Origin: Hydractinia symbiolongicarpus
Lineage: Eukaryota; Cnidaria; Hydrozoa; Anthoathecata; Hydractiniidae
Direction: 5' to 3'
Length of the DNA stretch: 64,000 nt
Assembly: GCF_029227915.1 (NCBI RefSeq)
Contig: NC_079875.1
Location: forward strand, 19,091,001 to 19,155,000
Shown: positions 54,280 to 64,000 of the stretch, one piece after another
How the letters are laid out: the number at the start of each line of letters is the position of its first letter
How positions within the stretch are numbered: position 1 is the first letter of the stretch
Program-made: the position numbers and the translations under genes
Notes under the pieces: model-generated
Seen by the model: only the letters and a program-made list of their open reading frames with translations
Told to the model about the DNA's origin: nothing
Database searches by the model: none

Positions 54280-54530
54280 CTGCGCATGCGTTGATTTTTG
54301 ATGATTATTAGTATCATTAGGGAATGTGGGTAGATTATTAGGGAATTGCGCTAGAAATTTTTGGACTCCTTTTTGGTGACGTCAGCATGGATTATTAGGG
54401 AATAACCCTTGATAGGTACTGGATATACATGGCTCAACACTACAGGGTACTGGATGGTACTGGATTAGCAGGGATTTGTTGTGACGTCACTGCGTGCGCG
54501 ACTGCGCTAGAGGGAACATTTCCCTATCTC
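54280..54530. repeat. right terminal inverted repeat of Polinton-2
   Basis: Reverse complement of 38560-38843 with indels, ending CCCTATCTC. It contains two TGACGTCA octamers (54377-54384 and 54482-54489). Confidence 0.85.
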
Positions 54531-54536
54531 TTCATC
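54531..54536. repeat. target-site duplication of Polinton-2, right copy (ttcatc)
   Basis: Differs from the left copy (ctcatc) at the first base only. Confidence 0.75.
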
Positions 54537-57500
54537 GAAGTTATCGACCAAATCAATTTCGTCCACATGATTATCACGACAATCTCTCACACAGCTGGAT
54601 ACGTTTCACGTTTAATATTCTCATCATGATTTTGAGAGGTAGTTTTCGCTTTTCGAATGAAATCATTTTTTCCAGGATAAATCTCTTTTACTAGATCAAA
54701 CTGATAACGTTTTGTCAGAATTGAATCATTCTTCAAGAACAAAATCAAATCTCCTTCTTTCCAGGTGTGTACCATTTCAGCTGATTCGTAAGATTTGGAA
54801 CATGGGAAATCAACCAGTCATCGAACCAAACTTCAAATATCTTCGTATTTGAACAATTATTTTTGTAACATCATTCGCAACTTGAAGTGAACCACTTGGA
54901 CTTCTGTCGTTGTTGCGTCCTAAAAGCAATCTATTTGGAGTGATTAGATCCAGCGCATCAAAATCAGATTTAATATTACCTAATGTAAGAGGCAAATCAT
55001 TAATACTGTTGGCTATCTCTACTGACACAGTTTCCCACTGGATAATTTATAGTCTGTAGTCGGATACAGTTCTTGCCATAGATTGTTTGATCGGCTGTAT
55101 CTTCCTTTCAACCTTTCCATACATATTGTGTCCACCAACAGGACAAACATCGAAGTCGACTGAAACATTGCGATGAAGTTAAAATTTCAAATCTTGGAAG
55201 ACACTATTACATCCTTTGATCAGCTGACTTCCACTATCTACAAGAAGCCTTTTTGGATAACCAAACTGATACGAAAATCTGGTGAAAGCTTGCATGAATG
55301 CATTCGAACTGTAGTTGTCCTTCATTTTGATCGATATTGCAGAGGTTTTCGTGCAACAAAAGATAATCATCCACACCTTGATCGTTGTACGTCTGTAGTA
55401 ATTTGAGTACGACTTAAACGGTCCTGCAAAATCAATTTGACATATTATGATCCAAGATCTTACCCATCGACACACTCACTGTTTTCTTCTTGATGTAACG
55501 ACATCGAACACATGATTGCTTGATCTTCTTCACCAAGTCTCTCCCTTCAATTATAAACACCTTTTTGAGAATGTATCGCCAAACACTCTCGATACCAGCA
55601 TGTTGGACGGTTTTGTTGTGCCAGTGAATGTCCATGACAATACTGTATGACAATGGTAAATGTTTATCCAGAACTGGAACACAGAACATAGTTGCATGAA
55701 GGTCTTGCATCACTCCTTTCATAGGCACAATGATGTCAATTTTATCTATTGGTAGAATTCGACCAGAATAGTACAAAATTCCATTTATTTCTTGAGACAC
55801 ATTTTTGTATTTGCTTCTTTTAACGAAAGTCTTTACTTCCAAAGTTGCTTTTTTGAAAAAGTAATCTTTTGCTTGTTTCAATTTGTCATCACTCAGGATT
55901 GTGATGCATTTCTTTTGCTTCCCTTGGTCATTTTTGGTGTGAACATTCTGCATCCTACGAATAACTGAACATTTTATAAGATTTTTAAACTTTTGAACAA
56001 TTGCAAGTATGCGGATCACTTTCTGATATCGGAACTTGTTAGGATCTATTACATAGTTTAAGTATGAATATCTCTTCTGTACTTCATCTGAGGCACAAGA
56101 AATATGCGAGTCTGACATGACATTAACATTGCAAACTTCCTCTTCTAATACAGATGGTGTCAATGAGGGTGCTTCCTTAGATGCTTCATACAAATCACAT
56201 GAACTGAGAATAACCTGACTTACAGTTTTTATTGGAAATTCCTCTTCTTCAGCTTTCATCCACTCTTCACCATTTATCCACTTCGATTCTTGATCAACAT
56301 CTTTAATGGAAGCACCTCCGCGAGTACCAATATCAGCTAACATGTGGGAGGTGTTGATGTATTTCCAATCCTCTATCTTTGTGAGCCTTCGTATCTCAAT
56401 GACTTGGTTTCTTACCCACTGCTTCAAAAACTTTATCATTATTGCTTATCCAATGAAGCACGATTTGGCTGTCAGTAAGTGTCACGAATTTCTGATGTCA
56501 GTGTTGAAAGGCTCTCTTCACAACTTCTCCAGTATGCGCGCTCAACAACGCAGCCTGTAATTCATCTCTACGTTGAGAAAGGTCAGACAATGACTTTGAT
56601 CGTGAAAACACTAGCTGACAAGAATATTTACCATATTTCCTAAGTAATCTGGCATAAATAGCAGCACAAGCAATTGACCCACTTGCGTCACCAAATTCGA
56701 TACTATTGATGTTTGTGTCAACTGCATCTTCTGGAATGATAGCACGTTCGAATCTGATGTTTTTTATATCAGCCATCATTTCGAAGTTGTTATTCCAAAC
56801 TTGTCTCAAGGTATCAGGTATTACGTCATCCCACTGGAGTTTTCTGCTAACTAAATCATGTAGGTCAAGTTTCATCGCAGCGACAATCGGTGTGATTTTG
56901 CCTGGTATGTCAAAAATTTCGGATACTTTTGAAACACAGTGTCGACGTGTGAGTCCGATAGGAATTTCTGCACTTGATTGAGTTGGTTTTTTACCTTAAC
57001 TTTCCGTGCGAAGTTCAAATCGCTGATATCAAGTGATAGCAAATCATCATTGGGATACCAGAGCATTCCTGCTACACATATGCTTCGACCATCAGACGAT
57101 AAATCGCTTGTTGGATCTATTCCAGAAAATGTGAATCCTTTCAACGAGAATCCTATCCTCCCTTATTTATGACAATCTCGATTTGGTCTGCTCTCTCCAT
57201 GGCTGTTTCAGTAGTTCTTTGCTTGTAGGTTGTGAAGCGTCAAAAACTATCCTGCATGGTGTACTGACAGAATTGGTTTTCCATACAGCTTTGTATGATG
57301 GTATGATGGTATAAAGTTTTGAAGCTTCTTGGTTTTAAGCATTTGTTGAAGATCTAATGGTAAATTTCTACCGTAATCTACATGTCCAAGTGATTGAAGT
57401 TTCCTTTCTGATTGGATGACGTCGCATTTATCTTTTTGGAGATTGTTCAGCTTTCTTACTCGACGGTTGTAGACTTTCAGAGTTTTGTTTCTAATTTGAT

Positions 57501-59389
57501 GAAGTTTTACAACGGGATCGTGCATGAGTGGCAACAAAGCCATGGTGATGCGATTGGTGGTATCTACAACGACTGATTTATCGATTATGCCTTGTTCGAT
57601 TTCCTCTCTTATACTGGAAGTTTCAATTTCATTGTGTTCCTTGCAGATTCTGCATGAACGACATTTGATGCAACGATAAGTGATTGAAGATCCTGCGTCT
57701 TGTGCTTCGTTAAAACGCTTGTTTACTTTTGATACATATGATTCGCAATCAAAAAGATCTATTGTGTCTGATGAAATTGGATCCTTGTAGCCCAACAATG
57801 AAACGTCTGGATTCACTTGATATCCTGTTTTGTATATCTGATATTGGTTATGATGAATGTGAGTTGATTACTTATTCCAATTTGTTTATGATTTTTTATT
57901 GCATTGAAAACGTGGTGAGGTCCTCCAATGATACCTTTACTACCATCTGAATTTTTGAATATGAACGATACATGGTGAGTCTAGACGGCATCTGAAACAC
58001 TTTCTTAGGATAATACCTCAAAAATTTGATCCCAATCATGAAGTCTACATCTTCCCCAATAGCTTCTGGCAATTTTGGTAGATTTCTGATATCTCCACCT
58101 TGTTTCTTGAATGTTCGGTGAAGGTCCTGCTCAACATTCTTCAATTGGTGAACTGGAAGTGTAGATGTGACTTTTTCTAAACAAACACCAGTGAATACAG
58201 CATTAGAGTCATTGTGAAGAGGTAGTTTAACTGTATAAATACCGTGTGGTGTTTCTGTTGTCACGTCTCCAACACCTCCCAGCTTGATCGGTCCGGGATA
58301 TTCAATGTTTGCATTGCTTCCAATTTTCTTTGCAGCATCAAGACGTGATACGAAGTCGCTGCAACCACTATCAAAAAATATGAGAAACGGCTTGCCATTC
58401 ACCATTATTTCTTGCAGCTGATAGATTGCTGAATCTCTTATTGTTGAAGTGTTGCAAGCTGCAGCTGGAGGAGAAGTGATTTCATTAGCATGAAATACAA
58501 GTTTAATATCCTTTGAATAGCTAGGTAATTCTACTGATCTCTGTCTTAGGATAAACCGCTCTTTGTGCTGTTGAAGTGGCTCTTGATTTTGAGGGAGCTC
58601 TTTGTGCTGTTCACGCACTAACACATGTTTCTTGATGGGAAACTTGTCATGAATCTCATGTTTGCAGGTGAAGTCATGCTGACAACGCCCGTCCTTATGT
58701 CTACCTTTTATCACATCAGCTCCAGGATAAAGACATTGGAAAACAGAAGTTCTTTCTCTTAAGTTCTGAAAATCTATTATGAGGAGTCATCTCAACAAAG
58801 CGTTTTAATGCGTAGTACTGGATTAACTAGTAGACTAGTAGAGACATGATCTGAAGCACCACAAAAAGAACAATTGTTATGCAGTACCTGGTCTCCTGTG
58901 TTAGCAGAATGTGATAGATACCTTTTGTTCATCTGGTCTGTTTTTGGTGATTCTCTGGCTGGAGGCTTTAGTTTATATTCACCCAATTTTTGTTGTATTA
59001 AAAGTTTCTCCTGTTGAATTTTTTATTCTTTTACAAGAAAATCTATCAGCTTCTGCCATAATTCTTCGCCATCAATGTTCTTACCATATGAAAAAGATAA
59101 CCATCTTGTGACTCGACTTTCTCCTAACAATCCATAGATTCTGTCTATCGCATTTCCGTTGTATAACTTGACTTCTATTTTGTGATCCTTTGATAATGAC
59201 ATGAACAGTCTCATTCCTTTTTTCAAGATCATAAATATTCATTGTTAAATCTAACTGCGGAAGAGCTTCAATTATATTGATTTGTGATGCTTTTCATTTT
59301 TTTTTCTGTTTCTGGTAATTCTAAATATCTCCTCATAATTTCAGCATCGCTTATTGCCTTCACATTGATAGAAGTTTCATCCATGAGAC
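54537..59389 (-). mobile_element. BEL/Pao LTR retrotransposon, main part (defective)
   Basis: In minus-strand order: gag (59389-59023, MDETSINVKAISDAE and GLLGESRVTRWLSF); zinc knuckle CSFCGASDH (58986-58792); aspartic protease (58714-57896, active-site FFDSGCSDFVS); reverse transcriptase N-part (57816-57247, CRSCRICKEH, LPLMHDPVVKL, ERKLQSLGHVDYG); a deletion of the catalytic palm; a connection/RNase H-like region (57144-56498, AGMLWYPNDDLLSLD, EFGDASGSIACAAIYARL); integrase zinc domain (56439-55432, HxxxH and CVRC); integrase core in pieces (55475-54810, QIDFAGPF, VDSGSQLIKG); and the C-terminal WKEGDLILFLKND domain (54775-54587). The order and motifs identify BEL/Pao. Several frameshifts. 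Its 3' end continues left of Polinton-2. Confidence 0.88.
57247..57816 (-). pseudogene. BEL/Pao reverse transcriptase, palm deleted
   Basis: The frame holds the region before the catalytic palm and stops soon after an IVFDAS-like motif (57230-57180). About 30 codons of unrelated sequence later, the frame 57144-56872 resumes at FTFSGIDPTSDLSSDG, which belongs far downstream in the reverse transcriptase. The YxDD block is missing. Confidence 0.75.
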
Positions 59390-59394
59390 CATGT
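59390..59394. repeat. target duplication of the hAT-like element, left copy (catgt)
   Basis: Repeated at 61234-61238 just outside the other end of the element. Confidence 0.65.
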
Positions 59395-59730
59395 CAGGGG
59401 CGGATCCAAACCCCGTCAATTGGGTCAAAGGACGGGGTTTAAAAATAACAAGTATAGTTTATCTAATTTTCAAATATTTAGTACTAACCAGTAATATTTG
59501 GGGCGTGTAATAATGTATTCATTTGAGCGCTCATCAATATAAAAATTAATAATATTGCCGCCGCTGTTGCTGCCGTGATGGCGGATAGAAAAATATGGAC
59601 CCGGCCCTGCAGGTTTTTGCCGGAGCAATGAGGTTATTCTTAACTCTTATTGGTCTAGAGTGCCGGGTTTGCAGGAGAAGAACACCGGCAGGATTTGATT
59701 GGTCATTACAGAAGTTTTTTTAAGTTGTGA

Positions 59731-60590
59731 TTGGCTAAAAATCAATACCCTGCAAAAGCCAAAATGCTCACGCTAGTCTTCATTTTCATATCTTCCTCAA
59801 CATCATTGCTCAACATGGCGTTTAGTTCAGTGAGAGAAGATGTTTTGAAATTATTTCAAGACAAAGATTTGCAGAAATTGATTGAAATATTTAATATTTA
59901 TTCTGATAAATGGATAAATTTAAATAAAAATGTGTTTTTAAACACAGAACAGCTTTATGCTGTACTTTCTTGTGGAGTAATTAGTGTGAATGAAGATGCT
60001 TTGAATTATCTTCCTGCATCAGTTTCTTTCCCGGCAACATCCAACGGCCCACACAGTGTGCCATCTTCCCAATTTAACATTCACTGGCCCATGTTGAATC
60101 GCCGTCAAGAGGAATCGAACCCCTGTCTCCCGCACAGAGTAGGAGAGCTATAACCACTAATCTACGGCGCCACATAACCACTAATCTACGGCGCCACATA
60201 ACCACTAATCTACGGCGCCACAAGCTAGCTGGGATGTGTGTGTGTGGAATTAATAATGGTTTTGATTCTTCTCAAAATGTTAAAACTTAGTGTCTTTGCT
60301 CTGAGGAGTGAATTCTCTTTAATTTCTCTAAGAAATATTTATTTATTTTTCACTGTTTAGGTCCGAATCATCTGGAAATTGTTTGTTTAGCTTCATATCC
60401 TTATGTCTGGTAGGTGATAATAGTTTGACGCAACAGTTAAGGCTACTTGCTTGCATTGAACTTTTTGTCAATTCTGAGTATTATAGTTCTCACCCCAATT
60501 TATTTGTTGACAAATATCCATATTTAAGTCCATCAAATATTTTAGCAATGTCAGTATCTCATGCTGCTGTTGCAGGGACTATGGGGTTAC
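59731..60590 (+). pseudogene. coding fragments carried by the hAT-like element
   Basis: The first piece (59731-60033) includes FSSVREDVLKLFQDKDLQKL and NVFLNTEQLYAVLSCGVISV; it then runs into the tRNA-like insertion. The second (60383-60590) has LTQQLRLLACIELFVNSEYY and ILAMSVSHAAVAGTMG. The second resembles the 'LRLLAxIELxxNSxYYxxHP' block of vertnin-like and mobile-element proteins in cnidarians, from memory. They may be exons of one captured or element-encoded protein. Confidence 0.4.
60100..60221 (-). tRNA. tRNA-like sequence with triplicated 5' arm
   Basis: Minus-strand reading gives a 5' strand cgccgtagattagtgg, a T-arm ggttcgattcc (B box, plus 60111-60121) and a 3' acceptor strand acggcg that pairs with cgccgt. 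The first 24 bp of the tRNA-like body are present three times in perfect tandem (60150-60173, 60174-60197, 60198-60221). The intron-like or SINE-like setting inside a transposon and the repeated A-box region argue against a working tRNA. Confidence 0.55.
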
Positions 60591-61238
60591 TCAGTTGTCA
60601 TTTTATCCTGCATTCATTTTTATTCATATCAAACCATTTCATTGCAATATTCATTATCATTTAATTGAAAACTGTCAAGAAATAGTAGAACATAGTTGCA
60701 GTTGTCAAGTTATCCTGTATTTTTTAAATATAAATATGCCAATGACAACTAAATTTTTCTCTATTTTTTCCTTATCATTGTATCTTGTTATCTTAATTCT
60801 TTACTTCTTTTTTATTTGGCTGTCCATGTCTGGATGACATTTTTTGTTATCCTAGGCATGCTGATGAGCTCTGATATTGAGCGAAACGGCCTATTAACAT
60901 CTATAAATTATATGAGATAATCTTGTTTCTTTAGTTCATAGGCTTCATATATAACAATAGAAACTCAGCAAGAAAGAGAAGCAACCAAACAACATTGTTG
61001 AAAAGATGACACGGTAACGATTTTCGTTTTATGCTGTATGAATGACAAATAGCCTTTTTATTTTCCAATAATTTACAATTTAGATGCGGGAATGTTGTTT
61101 TCAGACAATCTAGGATCCTCCAATGTTTAAAAATTTTCTGGCCCCTCAGGCCCAACCATGGTGGGCCTTCGCGTGTCACTAATATAAGTACATTTTACGA
61201 CGGGGTACATCAGAAATCCTAGATCCGCCCCTGCATGT

Positions 61239-61481
61239 ACAGCTCTTTTCAATTTCTTAGTAGCTTACTTAATCCAAATACAATGTCGTCGTATATTTCA
61301 ACGGCTTTCCATCTATCCTAATCAATATACCAATTTTCTATTCTAACTAAAATTTAATTCGGTTACTCAAGTATTTATGCTTAAACTGTATTTATTTATT
61401 TAAGTATTTTATTTTGTGTGTGTGTTTAAGTGGTCCACTAGTGCCACCAAAATCCTTATACCAATGTTTTTAATTAACGGA
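61239..61481. other. probable upstream BEL gag remnant and AT-rich flank
   Basis: On the minus strand 61320-61239 gives a coding-like stretch (EIYDDIVFGLSKLL) with a disrupted frame, fitting the continuation of BEL gag across the hAT insertion. No 5' LTR matching 38511-38493 is found to the right, so the BEL 5' end is missing from the window. Confidence 0.4.
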
Positions 61482-61946
<465 letters not shown>

Positions 61947-61949
61947 GAT

Positions 61950-62620
61950 TTAATTAATTATAATATCTTTACCATCGACTGATGTTGTAGTTGTAAAAGG
62001 CAATACCCAACTGGCATGCAAAGGCTTCAATGTTGGAGGGCGCAATTTTATATCGATTTCTTCTAACGACTTGCCTGACTCCAACTCGGCAGCAATTTTG
62101 TTGGCATACCATTCATTGAATTTATTTGCGATAAAACGTTTGGCAATTCCATTTACAGTTAAATCCAGGTGTTGGTAAAATCGCGTCATATTGGCTTGTA
62201 TATTATGTATTGATTTCTTTTCGTGCTGCTGTTGGAATGTCAATTTTGGCTGATGTCTTTCAGCGTCGGGAAAAATCCCATTCGACGAAATAAACCTTGT
62301 TTCCAAGAGGAAGAATCGACATCTATATCACCGATAACGCCTGGGTATTTTCTTAACAATGCTTTGGCGGCAGCATTAGCAACAGATCAGGTGATGACAA
62401 CACCGCGGTTTCTCATGCCTTGAATGTAGTTTTGCACCATTGAATAGAATTTCTTCAATATTAAAAGTCTCCCAGGTTTCGATTGGTATTTAAAGATGGA
62501 TTTCTTTCGTTCGATGTGTGTCCTTTTTGCTTCTTGGTGTTGTTTCTCATATCTTTCGTTAAATTCTCTCACTGTACTATCTTCAAGCTTAGGAAATTAC
62601 TTAATAAAATGTCGAACCGT
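61950..62620 (-). pseudogene. pogo-type DDE transposase fossil
   Basis: The N-proximal piece (62572-62387) has EFNERYEKQHQEAKRTHIER and ends GMRNRGVVIT. Shifted pieces follow. The C-proximal piece (62306-61950) has IQANMTRFYQHLDLTVNGIA, KFNEWYANKI, and LKPLHASWVLPF. These are words of the pogo/Tigger transposase found in corals and hydrozoans (usual form PANMTxLFQPLDLTVNG...LKPLHAxW). The DDE core in between is deleted. The (ATT)n tract lies directly after it. Confidence 0.65.
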
Positions 62621-63080
62621 GGCTCATTTCATTCTCAGAGGCATATTTTCCAATGAAGTATCGTTTTCTATCGGTTCATTTAATGTAGGTAGAAGACGAA
62701 GACTGAAGTTTCACGGGTTTTTCTTTTATTAACGAAATATAGACAGCACCAAGGACGGGGATATTTTCGTCACATATTTCGTTGTTTGCAAATTTTTTCC
62801 TGAAAAAAAGATAAGGATATCAGCAACATATTATAGTAATAACAATAAGAAAAATGTATTATTAATGGTTTGTGCATGGTAAAGGATTCGTGAAAATATA
62901 CCTTCATCTTTGCATTTTGCTTTGCTTTATTCGTTGGAAGATTGTTTTACGGATGCTCTAAGAAACGGCATCATGCGAAATCAAACAACTTTGAAAGGGA
63001 AGAGAAAATGCATTGTAAAAGAATCAACAAAATCTATATAAGATTCGAATGTTTCACGTTCGAAATGCTTGTAATAACTA
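62621..63080. other. AT-rich non-coding DNA
   Basis: No gene or recognisable element in this stretch. Short frames are not supported. Confidence 0.45.
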
Positions 63081-63163
63081 AAGTAGACTCTCTGTAATTC
63101 GAACTCATTATAATTCGAAGGATTTTTGTCTCCATTAGCGTTTGAATTGTAGAGAGTCTACTG
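63081..63163. mobile_element. 83-bp palindromic pogo/Tigger-like MITE
   Basis: agtagactctctgtaattc at the left is mirrored by the reverse complement agtagactctctacaattc at the right. TA flanks both ends (63079-63080 and 63164-63165), as expected for Tc1/pogo elements. There is almost nothing between the arms. Confidence 0.65.
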
Positions 63164-64000
63164 TAATTGCAGAGAAACCGTGAGCATTCCATTTAGCTGA
63201 AATCTCGTGCGCTTGTTTCAAAATCAATATGATGATCAAAGAACTTAACGCCGCCGTGTGTGGATTTCATTACTTCATAAAGTATTGCTCTCCATAGGGA
63301 GGAGAAAATCTCAGTTACAGCCACAAAGAAAATAATATGAGATAATATTTTATGAGACTTTGACCAGAAAATGGCCGGTGCATGGACAAAGTGTCCGCTA
63401 ATCAGGGGTGTCCGCCTTTTAGAGTGTCAGTTAATTGGAGAGAATACTGTAGTTTTGTTTTGTTAATTTTTGTTATTATTATTAGTTAAAACAGTACAAT
63501 AGTATCTAAATATACATTTTTTATCAAATTTGACCGAAAAGAACTAAATTTTCAGTTATTCAAAATTTCGGTCATTTGAAGTAAATTCTTATCCCCCGTG
63601 AAGCTTTGAATAACCGGGACTCTACTTGAGCGGGCGCTATTTTTCTGTAGCAACCGGCTAAAATGTACACACAAAAGTAAACAAACTTTCGTGAGATTTG
63701 AACGCTGTCAAACGTCCAAAGTCCAAATAAGATCTAAGTTTTGAACTAATTAATTTAAGCTTTTGGGAGTAATAGATCAATGAAATGGGTGGAATAGATC
63801 AATTTATACTGAACCAACAGTCTCTCAAAACGAAGTATGCTACGAAATATGAAAGCAATACCTTCAATATGTTATTTTAAAGCAATATAAATATAGTGGC
63901 TATGAAAATAAAGACTTCTCAAAAACTACAAAACAGCTAACAAAACTCCTGTTCAAAAATCTCACATCTTAATGTTTGCAAAAAAAGGATAAAAGAAATT
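63164..64000. other. non-coding flank with degenerate TIR fragments
   Basis: 63390-63451 (gtgtccgctaatcaggggtg ... gagaatactgta) and 63590-63629 (aataaccgggactctactt) look like single ends of further TIR elements. No gene is supported. Confidence 0.4.

Larger units (their letters stand above)
38560..54530. mobile_element. Polinton/Maverick element 2 (16.0 kb, decayed)
   Basis: A 15,971-bp element with AG...TC ends and inverted repeats of 250-280 bp, in the same orientation and gene order as Polinton-1. It keeps three things missing from Polinton-1: a gene at 42742-43230, a separate membrane-protein gene (43235) and a gene at 53887-54237. It lacks PolB segments present in Polinton-1. No adenovirus-type protease is recognised in either copy. 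It is inserted in a BEL/Pao retrotransposon. Confidence 0.95.
59395..61233. mobile_element. hAT-like element inserted in the BEL gag region
   Basis: The ends are caggggcggatcc at the left and gatccgcccctg at the right, typical hAT-type CAGGGGCGGATC termini with further partial match (ccccgtc). A 5-bp duplication catgt flanks it, as in hAT families with 5-bp sites. It contains coding-like fragments (59731-60033, 60383-60590) and a tRNA-like sequence (60100-60221). No transposase is recognised. Confidence 0.7.

Noticed and set aside
5333-54530. Recent tandem duplication of one Polinton
   Set aside because: The copies differ throughout, have different target duplications and flanks, and carry different lesions.

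Overview
This 64 kb window is animal nuclear DNA, most likely from a cnidarian; I cannot name the species. The host background is AT-rich, genes have introns with GT..AG sites, and most of the sequence is transposon-derived. Two ordinary host genes can be assembled on the minus strand: a three-exon TMEM272-like membrane protein (21573-25109) and a two-exon LysM-domain membrane protein of the LYSMD3/4 type (31598-33285). An open exon runs off the left edge on the minus strand (1-154).

The main content is two related Polinton/Maverick elements in the same orientation, about 18 kb apart. Polinton-1 spans 5333-20504, with 6-bp target duplications tggtaa on both sides. Polinton-2 spans 38560-54530, with ctcatc/ttcatc at its edges. 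Both start 5'-AG, end TC-3' and carry 230-280 bp terminal inverted repeats. They are richer in G and C than the host DNA and packed with virus-like genes in the same order. On the plus strand these are a protein-primed family B DNA polymerase, small membrane proteins, a zinc-ribbon protein, a packaging ATPase and a BRO/MSV199-type protein. The minus strand then carries the integrase, a coiled-coil membrane protein and the major capsid protein. Next come a coiled-coil membrane protein (+), a Pro/His-repeat protein (-), a penton-like candidate and a two-helix membrane protein (+), and finally a block of small minus-strand genes. Nearly every gene in both copies has stops, frameshifts or deletions, so both are fossils. 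Because the two copies broke in different places, comparing them shows which features are ancestral.

That comparison exposes a compact gene-expression layout. A TATAATAAA-like motif lies 0 to a few bases before many start codons. One divergent gene pair starts from a single palindrome containing both ATGs. Hairpins sit at convergent gene ends. One hairpin just before the zinc-ribbon gene keeps its pairing while its sequence differs between copies.

Polinton-2 sits inside a BEL/Pao LTR retrotransposon (minus strand, 54540-59390 plus a remnant left of 38560). It is inserted in the last codons of pol, and the frame resumes on the far side of the target duplication. The same retrotransposon is also interrupted by a hAT-like element (59395-61233) that carries a tRNA-like sequence. 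Other material includes a DIRS/Ngaro-like reverse transcriptase fossil, a C-terminal retroelement fragment, a pogo-type transposase fossil beside a 465-bp (ATT)n tract, several TIR elements (one with an 11-bp target duplication), a 22-bp-TIR element filled with hairpin tandem repeats, and two tRNA-like sequences with Pol III boxes.
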